Origin: Chloroflexota bacterium
Lineage (GTDB): Bacteria > Chloroflexota > Dormibacteria > CF-121
Assembly: GCA_005880605.1 (NCBI GenBank)
Contig: VBIS01000047.1
Span: 1-10,550 of the forward strand
DNA length: 10,550 nucleotides
Direction of reading: 5' to 3'
Of the stretch, positions 1 to 6,240 are shown in pieces. Both the position numbers and the translations under genes were made by a program. Each line of letters begins with the position of its first letter. Position 1 is the stretch's first letter. Below the pieces are notes generated by a model. The model was not told where the DNA came from. It worked only from the letters and a program-made list of their open reading frames with translations, and searched no databases.

Positions 1-486
1 CCAGTTTTTCGGATCGGGCGGAATAAGGGAACTGACCTGCGGGAACGTCTGGCCGTGGTCGAACGACGTGGCCACGACGGGGTACCACTGGCTGCCATTG
101 CCGGTCATGTAGGCGGCGTAGACCGTGCCATCGGGCCCGACCACGACGTCCGGATCCCACGAGTTGTAGGTGGATCCGGTTGCGCCCGAGACCCGGACCG
201 GGTCGGACCAGTGTTGCCCGCCATCGAGTGATCGGGAAAAGGCGATGCCGTGGCAGCCGGCTGCCATCCATTCTTCGTAGATGTAACCGGCCGGAGCTGC
301 GCTTGTCGCTTTGGGGTCTGTTGCCTGCTCGACCTCGGCATTTTTGCCCGAGCAGTTGCTGACCTGTACCGGTGTCGTGGCGCTATATCCGAGACTCGCG
401 GCCGACGCGTAGGTGGGCGAAAAGGCGGCAGCGGCAGCAGCCGCGACCCCGATCAGGCGGCGACCAAGCAGGCGTGCACGAATCAT
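1..486 (-). CDS. Secreted Asp-box (BNR/sialidase-fold) repeat protein, N-terminal part
   Basis: This reading frame is open from the ATG at 486 to the window edge (162 codons), so the C-terminus lies outside. It begins with a signal peptide: MIRARLLGRR supplies the positive n-region, an alanine-rich core follows, and cleavage is likely after the YASA region near residue 29. The mature part has an Asp-box, SLDGGQHW (about residues 86-93), then WDPDVVVGPDGTVYAAY, and a second degenerate Asp-box, SFDHGQTF. This pattern is typical of bacterial exported beta-propellers of the sialidase/BNR superfamily. Two Cys (near 44 and 78) could form a disulfide outside the cell. A GGAG-type ribosome site lies about 13 nt upstream. 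Enzymatic sialidase activity cannot be claimed, because the catalytic Arg/Tyr/Glu residues are not in view. It may equally be a non-enzymatic exo-protein. The exported propeller assignment is firm; the function is unknown. Confidence 0.8.
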   Translation of the reverse strand, partial: MIRARLLGRRLIGVAAAAAAAFSPTYASAASLGYSATTPVQVSNCSGKNAEVEQATDPKATSAAPAGYIYEEWMAAGCHGIAFSRSLDGGQHWSDPVRVSGATGSTYNSWDPDVVVGPDGTVYAAYMTGNGSQWYPVVATSFDHGQTFPQVSSLIPPDPKNW

Positions 487-528
487 GGTGGCTTGATTCC
501 CTCCCCGGATCGCTCGTTAGTCGCCGTA

Positions 529-558
529 TATGTATCGCGGCAAGGCCGAAGTTGTCAA
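529..558 (-). promoter_or_regulatory. Candidate sigma70-type promoter for the secreted BNR protein
   Basis: Read on the minus strand, a perfect -35 hexamer TTGACA (553-558) is followed after 18 nt by the weak -10 TACATA (529-534). The pair lies in the 115-nt gap between the stop of the reductase gene at 602 and the start at 486. This would give the secreted protein its own transcript. The -10 matches only 3 of 6 positions, so the call rests mainly on the -35. Confidence 0.35.
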
Positions 559-601
559 GCTGCCAATGGCCGAGGCGTCTGTGCGGGAACTAGAAATGAC
601 C

Positions 602-1237
602 TTAGCTTCGGATTACTTGCTCGCCCGAGGCGGTCAGCTCGACGGTCCCGAGCTTGACGTCACCGGCGCGGCCGTAGGAGGCCACGATGACGCCGTTTGG
701 TGAGACGTTGCTCTTGAGCACACGGAAACCCGCTGGCTTCGTGCCCTCGCCAAAGAGACGCTTTCCGGTTCCCAGGGTGATCGGGTAAATCTTGAGCCAG
801 AGCTCGTCGACCAGATCGTTTTTGAGCAACGTTTGAATCAGGTTGCTGCTTCCGTGCACCTGGAGTTCAGGGCCGTCTTCTTGCTTGAGTTTCTTGAGCT
901 TTCCGACGACATCGCCGTCGATAGGGACGGTCTTCTTCCAATCGGTGTCGATGGGGCGGTGCGTGACGACATATTTCGTCGCCCGATTGATCGCATCGCC
1001 GGTCGGGTCTGTAGCCTTCGGCCAAAAACTGGCAAAGATGTCGTAGGTCTTCCGGCCCAGGAGTAGATCGAAGGGATGGCTCATCTGCTCGCCCATCGCC
1101 CGGCCGACGGCGTCATCGAAAAGGGGCATTGACCATCCGCCGTACTTGAAGCCGCCGCTCGAATCTTCCTCGGGACCACCCGGAGCCTGCATCACCCCGT
1201 CCAGCGTGACGAACGTGAGGACGATCAGTTTTCTCAT
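602..1237 (-). CDS. Dihydrofolate reductase / RibD C-terminal-domain family protein
   Basis: This 211-aa soluble protein belongs to the RibD_C (YyaP/YwjB-like) family of NADPH-dependent reductases related to DHFR. Family marks are the N-terminal strand LIVLTFVTLDGVMQAPGG (4-21), LLLGRKTYDIFASFWP (about 59-74), the GSSNLIQTLL helix after a central strand (about 129-138), and DELWLKIYPITLGTGKRLF (about 144-162). Length is normal for the family. The start is supported by a strong AAGGAGG about 12 nt upstream. It is the last of three same-direction genes, 43 nt after the exporter. The substrate cannot be read from sequence; family members are often stand-alone reductases in resistance or detoxification neighbourhoods. 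It is not a classical FolA. Confidence 0.88.
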   Translation of the reverse strand: MRKLIVLTFVTLDGVMQAPGGPEEDSSGGFKYGGWSMPLFDDAVGRAMGEQMSHPFDLLLGRKTYDIFASFWPKATDPTGDAINRATKYVVTHRPIDTDWKKTVPIDGDVVGKLKKLKQEDGPELQVHGSSNLIQTLLKNDLVDELWLKIYPITLGTGKRLFGEGTKPAGFRVLKSNVSPNGVIVASYGRAGDVKLGTVELTASGEQVIRS

Positions 1238-1280
1238 GCTCTACGTCTGCCTCCTTGTGCGAAATGTCTGACAATCCAGA

Positions 1281-2945
1281 CTACGCGGCCGGGAAAAACT
1301 CATCGGACCTGGACTCTTCCAGGGTTTGGGCCTGGCCCCGAAGCCGAACCTCGCGCAGAAAGAGCGAAGCGACCAGCGCCAGGACCAGCACCGCTCCGCA
1401 ATAGAGGAAGACGTCGTGCAGGGTCCCGGCGAGCCCGGCCCTGAGCGCATGAATGACCTGGTCGAAGATGGCGGCTGTTCGCGGTCCTCCGGCCGCCGTT
1501 GCGGCGACGCGCCTGGCCGCGATGGCGCCGGGATCAAAGACGGCCTGCGGGTTGCTCACGCCGCTGGGAACAAGCCGACCCGCTTGCGGAGGCAGGTGTA
1601 GGCCGGCAATCTGCGCCTGGATGCTCGCTGCCAGTCTCGAGGCCAGCACCGAGCCGAGCACGGACGTGCCAATCGTGCCGCCCATCTGGCGCCAGAACTG
1701 AATCTGGCTGGTCGCAACACCAAGGAACTGACGGGGCAAAGCATTTTGGACGGACTGCAAGTACAGCGGGAAGGTGGTGCCTAAGCCGGCGCCGACGACA
1801 ACGATGTCGCGCACAACCTCGAGGGCCGACGTGCTGGTCGTAACCTGCGAAAGCCACCACAAGCCGAGCAGCATCAGGGCGATCCCGGCGGTTCCGAGAA
1901 AACGGTACAGACGAATGCGGACCATGACCTGGCCGATGAGCACGCTGGCGCCAACCAACCCGAGCATCATCGGCGTCAACAGTTGCCCCGAGTTGGTCGC
2001 GGTGACACCCAGAACGCCCTGATAAATCAACGGCACGAAGATGATCGCGCCGAACATCGCGAAGCCGGTCAGAAAGCTGGTGAGCATCGAGACGCTGAAG
2101 GTGGCGTTCTTGAAGAGGCCAAACGGGACAATCGGGTTGTCGGTCCGCTGCTCGAGCACAAAGAAGAGGACGAGCATGACCGCGGATCCGATCAGCAGGC
2201 CCAGAACTTCCGGCGAGGTCCAGGTGTGGTCCCTGGTGATGGAGAGCGCAACCATCAGGGGAATCAAGCCGGCAACGAGCGCCGCGGCGCCGGGAAAGTC
2301 GATGTCGCGCACCGATGCCTTTGAGCGCACAAATGGCAGGGTTGCGGCCACGATCAAGACAGCCAGGATGCCGATTGGCAGATTCACGTAAAACACCCAG
2401 CGCCAGCCGAGGTTATCGGTGATGTAGCCGCCAGCCGTGGGCCCCAGGACCGAGGACAGGCCAAAGACGGCGCCGAACAGTCCGCCGACGCGCGCCCGCT
2501 GCTGCGGCGGGAAGAGATCGCCGATCACGGCAAAGACCGTGGCAAAGAGGACGCCCCCGAAGATCCCCTGAATGGTGCGGAAGATGATGAGCTCGGTCAT
2601 GTTCTGCGAGAGACCGCAAAGCGCGGAGGCAGCCACGAAACCAACCATGCCGGTGAGCAGGAATGGCTTCCGGCCGAACAGGTCCCCGAGCTTGCCGGCG
2701 ACCGGTACCATCACGGTCGAGGCGACCAGGTAGGCGGTGATCACCCAGGCGTAGTAGGACAAGCCGTTGAGATCCGCCACGATGCGAGGCATGGCGGTGC
2801 CAACGATCGTTTGATCGAGTGCTGCGAGCAGCAGCGCCAGCATGGTCCCGGAAACCACGATCACGGTTTGCCAGCGGCTGAGCCCCTCCGTCAGGTGCCC
2901 GCCGGAACGAGGTCGTTGCGCGGTCATTCTCAGCTGTGTGCTCAT
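1281..2945 (-). CDS. DHA2-family MFS multidrug exporter (EmrB/QacA type)
   Basis: A 554-aa inner-membrane protein with the 14-helix DHA2 architecture. Visible signatures are motif D1, LDQTIVGTAMPRI (43-55); motif A, GKLGDLFGRKPFL (84-96), in the loop after TM2; motif C, GLSSVLGPTAGGYI (162-175), in TM5, diagnostic of drug:H+ antiporters; and WRWVFYVNLPIG (181-192) at TM6. The family exports lipophilic or cationic drugs and dyes using the proton gradient; the specific substrate here is unknown. The ATG lies only 7 nt after the stop of the ABM gene with no good Shine-Dalgarno, so translation is probably coupled; Met7 is an alternative start. A divergent MarR gene next door suggests drug- or phenolic-responsive control. 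C-terminal residues 440-500 form a long hydrophilic loop before the last helix. Confidence 0.93.
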   Translation of the reverse strand: MSTQLRMTAQRPRSGGHLTEGLSRWQTVIVVSGTMLALLLAALDQTIVGTAMPRIVADLNGLSYYAWVITAYLVASTVMVPVAGKLGDLFGRKPFLLTGMVGFVAASALCGLSQNMTELIIFRTIQGIFGGVLFATVFAVIGDLFPPQQRARVGGLFGAVFGLSSVLGPTAGGYITDNLGWRWVFYVNLPIGILAVLIVAATLPFVRSKASVRDIDFPGAAALVAGLIPLMVALSITRDHTWTSPEVLGLLIGSAVMLVLFFVLEQRTDNPIVPFGLFKNATFSVSMLTSFLTGFAMFGAIIFVPLIYQGVLGVTATNSGQLLTPMMLGLVGASVLIGQVMVRIRLYRFLGTAGIALMLLGLWWLSQVTTSTSALEVVRDIVVVGAGLGTTFPLYLQSVQNALPRQFLGVATSQIQFWRQMGGTIGTSVLGSVLASRLAASIQAQIAGLHLPPQAGRLVPSGVSNPQAVFDPGAIAARRVAATAAGGPRTAAIFDQVIHALRAGLAGTLHDVFLYCGAVLVLALVASLFLREVRLRGQAQTLEESRSDEFFPAA

Positions 2946-2952
2946 CGTCGCT

Positions 2953-3270
2953 TTAGTGCGCCCGCGAGACCCATCGCTGGTCGGCGCTTACCACTTCATA
3001 GACCGATGAATGGAGCGGATAGTCCATGGTGATGTCGCGGAACTCGGGTCGCGAAGTAGCTGCGCGAAAGGCATCTTCCGAATCCCAGACGGCGACGTTG
3101 ACGTAGCGGAAGTCGGCGCCGAGCTCCACGCTCTTGTGCAGCTGGCTGGACCGGTACCCGGGCTGGCCTAGGAGGAAATCGTGCGCTCGTTCCCAGCCCG
3201 CCAGGAACGATTCGTCCGCACCGCTGGGGACTTCGAAGGCATTGATCAAAACGACGGCTCGCTCGTTCAT
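2953..3270 (-). CDS. ABM (antibiotic biosynthesis monooxygenase) domain protein
   Basis: A 105-aa single-domain protein with the dimeric alpha+beta ferredoxin-like ABM fold: VVLINAFEVP as the first strand (6-15), helix FLAGWERAHDFLLGQPGYRSSQLH (22-45), strand FRYVNVAVWDSEDAFRAATSRPEF (54-77) and a C-terminal strand SSVYEVVS. Such enzymes are small cofactor-free or heme-interacting oxygenases, or have unknown roles; activity cannot be assigned. The frame is open up to an ATG at 3294, but I chose 3270 because GGAG sits 8 nt before it, whereas the 3294 ATG has no ribosome site and lies within the presumed operator. It is the first gene of the ABM-exporter-reductase unit and is divergent from the MarR gene. 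Confidence 0.82.
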   Translation of the reverse strand: MNERAVVLINAFEVPSGADESFLAGWERAHDFLLGQPGYRSSQLHKSVELGADFRYVNVAVWDSEDAFRAATSRPEFRDITMDYPLHSSVYEVVSADQRWVSRAH

Positions 3271-3314
3271 GGTAACAACTCCGTGATTACCCATATTCCG
3301 GGATAGTCAATATG
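3271..3314. promoter_or_regulatory. Divergent control region with two spaced inverted repeats (candidate MarR operators)
   Basis: The 72 nt between the ABM start (3270) and the MarR start (3343) hold two perfect inverted repeats: GGTAA (3271-3275) with TTACC (3287-3291), and CATATT (3292-3297) with AATATG (3309-3314). Each has an 11-nt spacer, and the centres are 22 nt apart, about two helical turns. This suits two regulator dimers bound to the same DNA face. A TTGACT box for the ABM direction (3305-3310, minus strand) falls inside the second repeat, so binding there would block the promoter. The regulator assignment is inference from the neighbouring MarR gene. Confidence 0.5.
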
Positions 3315-3342
3315 CTGCAAGGCGGAGGAGGCCTTGCCCGGC

Positions 3343-3702
3343 ATGAGCGTCAAAGACTATATGGCGCTGACCAACCTGAACGACAGCGGCGTCCCGCAGC
3401 AGCGCCTCGCCGAAAGTCTTCACATGGACGAAAACAATCTCGTCCTGCTGCTCAACGGGCTGGAGGCGGCCGGCTCGATTGCCCGCCGGCGCGACCCTGA
3501 CGACCGCCGCCGGCACATCGTCGAGATCACCCCACACGGCAAGAAGGTGCTGGAGCGCGCCGAGCGCGGCATGGCGAAGCTTGAAGAGGAACTGCTGGCC
3601 GGGCTCAGCGCATCGGAACGCGCCACGCTCAAACAGCTGGTCCTGCGGATCCTCCAAAACCAGGCGGCATCGGCGAGGCAGCCCGAAGCCGCTCGTCCCT
3701 GA
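3343..3702 (+). CDS. MarR-family transcriptional regulator, short at the N-terminus
   Basis: A 119-aa winged-helix protein. It starts at MSVKDYMALTNLND, which corresponds to helix 2 of MarR (usually preceded by about 25-35 residues). The recognition part, QQRLAESLHMDENNLVLLLNGLEAAG, follows, then the wing RRRDPDDRRRHIVEITPHGKKVLERAE and a long C-terminal helix. The recognition helix and the wing DPDDRRRHIV are intact, so DNA binding looks possible. The start choice is between TTG 3334 and ATG 3343; GGAGGAGG at 3324-3331 has acceptable spacing (11 nt) only for the ATG. An in-frame TAG at 3304 blocks any longer form. The missing first helix normally contributes to the dimer interface, an oddity. 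It is divergent from the ABM-exporter-reductase genes, which it likely represses. Confidence 0.85.
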   Translation: MSVKDYMALTNLNDSGVPQQRLAESLHMDENNLVLLLNGLEAAGSIARRRDPDDRRRHIVEITPHGKKVLERAERGMAKLEEELLAGLSASERATLKQLVLRILQNQAASARQPEAARP

Positions 3703-3799
3703 CGGGGACGGAAAAGGAAGGTTAGGGGGCAAGCGGCTGATTGCGCGACGATTTCAACGCGGTAGCGCGGCGGCCCGGCGGCCTGCCCCGTTCACCCTT

Positions 3800-3820
3800 T
3801 GCCCCGGTCGAACAGGGGCA
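3800..3820 (+). promoter_or_regulatory. Hairpin overlapping the ribosome site of the membrane glycosyltransferase
   Basis: TGCCCC (3800-3805) pairs with GGGGCA (3815-3820) across a 9-nt loop. The right arm contains AGGGGCA, the best Shine-Dalgarno-like stretch before the ATG at 3825. Folding would hide the ribosome site and could keep translation low. This is a small structure in GC-rich DNA and may be chance. The rest of the 122-nt gap after the MarR stop shows no clear promoter. Confidence 0.3.
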
Positions 3821-3824
3821 GGGC

Positions 3825-5261
3825 ATGACCTGGGCGATCATCGCGGCGACGAGTCTTATCGCCATGGCACTGTCCGTTTACCAGCTGACCCGTCCTGGGA
3901 TGCTGTTCGGTCTGACCGAGTACGACGATGGTGTCTACTTCGGCTCGGCCATCAGGCTGGTCCACGGCGCTCTGCCCTATCGGGACTTCGTTCTGGTTCA
4001 CCCCCCAGGCTTCGAGCTGCTTGCCAGCCCGATGGCATTGCTTTCGCGAGCGATCGGCACCCGAGATGCCATGGCAGCGCTCAGGTTGTGCATGCCACTT
4101 GTCGCAGCGGTCAACGTGCTTCTTGTCGGCGCATTGATCCGACACCGCGGCCGGCTTTCGACGCTGCTTGGCGCCGGCCTGATGGCAGTCTTTCCGGCGG
4201 AGGTCGGTGCAACGCATACCGCGCTGCTCGAACCGGTGCTTGACCTTTTCTGCCTGCTCGGGGCGCTGCTGGTCTTCGGGGGGGAGACTCTCGGCGGAAG
4301 ACGGCAGCTACTGCTGGGAGGAGTCGCCTTCGGATTCGCCGGCTCGGTCAAGGGCTGGGCACTAATCCCGGTTCTCGTCATTGCGGTGCTGTGCCTGCCT
4401 CAGGTTTCGCGCCGCCTGGCGCCCTTCGCGTGCGGTGTGACGATCGGCTTCGCCGTCCCGACTCTGCCGTTTGTCATCGCGGCGCCGGGAGCTTTCTACC
4501 ATGACGTGGTGGCCACCCAGCTGGTTCGGATCGCAGGCTCGGGCCGCATCCCCCTGACCACCCGGCTCGCGGATCTGACGGGTGGCCCGGCACTCCTCCA
4601 TGGCTGGCTCGCTATCGCCATGGCGATCGGGTTCGCGGCCGTGGTCATCGCCGCGATGACCTGGTCGAGTGAGCGCCCAACCGCATTCGAGTGGTTTGCC
4701 GTGGCGTCGACGGTCGGAGTAGCCGCGCTTCTGATGTTGCCGGCGCAGTTCTACGGCCACTACGCCGCCTTTATCGCGCCCTTTCTGGCGATAGCGGTCG
4801 CGAGCGCAGTTGGGAGCCTGGTGCCGGCGCCCTTACTGCGGACCGGTCTGGCGATCGCAGCGCTGGGTCTCATCGCGCTCACCGCCAACCATGTGCGAAT
4901 CATCGGCGGAGAACATGCGTCGGACAAGGCGTTGAGCATCGATGCCGTCATTCCCGCGGGCGCATGTGCCCTGGCGGACAGTCCCGCGGACCTGATCACA
5001 GCCGACCGCTTTGTTTCGCCATCGCCAGGTTGCGGCGACAACATCACTGATCCTTACGGCACCACCATCTCTTATGGCCGCTCGAAGCCTGCAGCGGTGG
5101 CTGTCTGGCGGCACGCCTTTGAGAACAGTGATTATCTCGTGCTCTACTCGCTCCGCAACGGACGCATCCCCTTGGTACCGTCCCTGCGTGCCTACCTCGA
5201 CGAACATTTCAGATTGGTCCGTACAGATGGCCTGCTAGTCTACGTGCGCAACGGCCACTGA
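3825..5261 (+). CDS. Multi-pass GT-C-type glycosyltransferase (GT39/GT87-like membrane protein)
   Basis: A 478-aa polytopic membrane protein with about nine to eleven hydrophobic segments. TM1 is TWAIIAATSLIAMALSVYQL. The following outer loop carries TEYDDGVYFG (31-40) and PYRDFVLVHPPG (51-62). An acidic pair in the first extracytoplasmic loop is the hallmark of GT-C enzymes, which use polyprenyl-phosphate sugars to glycosylate lipids, proteins or wall polymers outside the membrane. The tail after about residue 365 is a soluble extracytoplasmic domain containing ACALADSPADLITADRF and DPYGTTISYG. The frame extends upstream to a TTG at 3741 (28 more residues, with AGGGGG about 11 nt before it). 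I prefer ATG 3825 because it places the start right at TM1, but the longer form is possible. Substrate unknown. Confidence 0.78.
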   Translation: MTWAIIAATSLIAMALSVYQLTRPGMLFGLTEYDDGVYFGSAIRLVHGALPYRDFVLVHPPGFELLASPMALLSRAIGTRDAMAALRLCMPLVAAVNVLLVGALIRHRGRLSTLLGAGLMAVFPAEVGATHTALLEPVLDLFCLLGALLVFGGETLGGRRQLLLGGVAFGFAGSVKGWALIPVLVIAVLCLPQVSRRLAPFACGVTIGFAVPTLPFVIAAPGAFYHDVVATQLVRIAGSGRIPLTTRLADLTGGPALLHGWLAIAMAIGFAAVVIAAMTWSSERPTAFEWFAVASTVGVAALLMLPAQFYGHYAAFIAPFLAIAVASAVGSLVPAPLLRTGLAIAALGLIALTANHVRIIGGEHASDKALSIDAVIPAGACALADSPADLITADRFVSPSPGCGDNITDPYGTTISYGRSKPAAVAVWRHAFENSDYLVLYSLRNGRIPLVPSLRAYLDEHFRLVRTDGLLVYVRNGH

Positions 5262-5286
5262 AAAACGGCTCAGGTGGCAAGCCGTT
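5261..5286 (-). terminator. Stem-loop terminator between convergent genes
   Basis: AACGGCT (5264-5270) and AGCCGTT (5280-5286) form a perfect 7-bp stem with a 9-nt loop. Read on the minus strand the stem ends in TTTTT (5265-5261), a typical intrinsic terminator for the LLM oxidoreductase operon; the TAA stop of that gene (5285-5287) lies inside the stem. On the plus strand it starts 2 nt after the glycosyltransferase stop but has no T tract, so it is at best a weak terminator in that direction. Confidence 0.65.
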
Positions 5287-6235
5287 ACGACGAGACCTTG
5301 ATCGCCTTGATCAGGCGGGAGGCGCGCTCGAATTCTTCAGGAGTGCGCAGGGTGGGATTGCCGAACGTGAAGCCCTGAATGCCGACCGCGATGAAGTCCT
5401 GGAGGATCTCGGCGGCCTGGTCCGGGGTCGCTGGTTGGAACATGACCCGCCGCTCAGGGGGCATCCGTTCCATGACGGCTTTGGCTTGCCCTTCGTTCTC
5501 CACCAGGACGACGGGGGCGCCCATCGTCTTGGTGATGGTGGCCGGATCCCGGCCCTCTTCTTCGCAGTATCGGTCCAGGATCTCGCTCTTGCGTTTGATG
5601 TCTGCCAGCGGGCCGAACCAGTGGGACATGTCCGCGTGGCGCGCGACCAGGCGCAGGGTGCGCTGTTCGCCGCCCCCGCCGACCATGATCTTCGGTCCAC
5701 CCGGTTGTAGCGGACGTGGATTGTTGAGAGCGCGATCAATTCGGTAATGCGTGCCCGCGAAGGAAGGCCGCTCCTGGGTGAATATCAGCCGCAAGATGGT
5801 CAGCGCCTCGTCGAGCCGATCCATGCGCTCGCGGATGGGCGGAAACTCGAAACCGTACCCGATGTGCTCCGACTCGTTCCAAGCGGCGCCGATGCCGCAG
5901 ATGGCGCGGCCCTTGGAGATGACGTCGAGCGTGGTGACCATCTTGGCTACGAGTGCCGGGTTGCGATAGGTCACCCCGGTCACCAGCGTGCCCAGCCGCA
6001 CCCGGCTGGTCTCGCGTGCCAGTGCCGCCAGCGTCGTGTAGCCCTCCAGCATGGGCTCCTCTTCCGGACCGATGCCGGTGATCTGGTAGAAGTGGTCCAT
6101 CACCGTCACCAGCTCAAACCCGGCGGATTCCGCTGAGCGCGCGAGCCCACCCAGGTGATCGAAGAGCTGGTCGCTGGGCACGTCCGGAAATGTAAAGCTG
6201 GGCATGTGATAACCAAAGAAGGGCATGCTGTCCAT
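5285..6235 (-). CDS. LLM-class flavin/F420-dependent oxidoreductase (Rv1855c-like)
   Basis: A 316-aa TIM-barrel protein of the bacterial luciferase-like monooxygenase superfamily. Recognisable parts are the first strand and helix, FFGYHMPSFTFP..LFDHLGGLARSAESAGFELVTVMDHFYQ; TSRVRLGTLVTGVTYRNPALVAKMVTTLDVISKGRAICGIGAAWNESEH (the cofactor-side barrel core of this family, about 86-134); and GGPKIMVGGGGEQRTLRLVARHAD (about 178-201). The pattern resembles the 'probable F420-dependent oxidoreductase, Rv1855c family'. Members reduce or oxidise organic substrates with F420 or FMN; neither cofactor nor substrate is provable here. The ATG is 5 nt after the peroxidase stop with no clear ribosome site, pointing to translational coupling. 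It is the last gene of the sensor-kinase-peroxidase operon. Confidence 0.88.
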   Translation of the reverse strand: MDSMPFFGYHMPSFTFPDVPSDQLFDHLGGLARSAESAGFELVTVMDHFYQITGIGPEEEPMLEGYTTLAALARETSRVRLGTLVTGVTYRNPALVAKMVTTLDVISKGRAICGIGAAWNESEHIGYGFEFPPIRERMDRLDEALTILRLIFTQERPSFAGTHYRIDRALNNPRPLQPGGPKIMVGGGGEQRTLRLVARHADMSHWFGPLADIKRKSEILDRYCEEEGRDPATITKTMGAPVVLVENEGQAKAVMERMPPERRVMFQPATPDQAAEILQDFIAVGIQGFTFGNPTLRTPEEFERASRLIKAIKVSS

Positions 6236-6240
6236 GATAT

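Noticed and set aside
3694..3710. CGTCCC-TGACG-GGGACG hairpin at the MarR stop codon as a terminator.
   Set aside because: It is followed by an A-rich run, not T, on the plus strand, and is short; no support as an intrinsic terminator.
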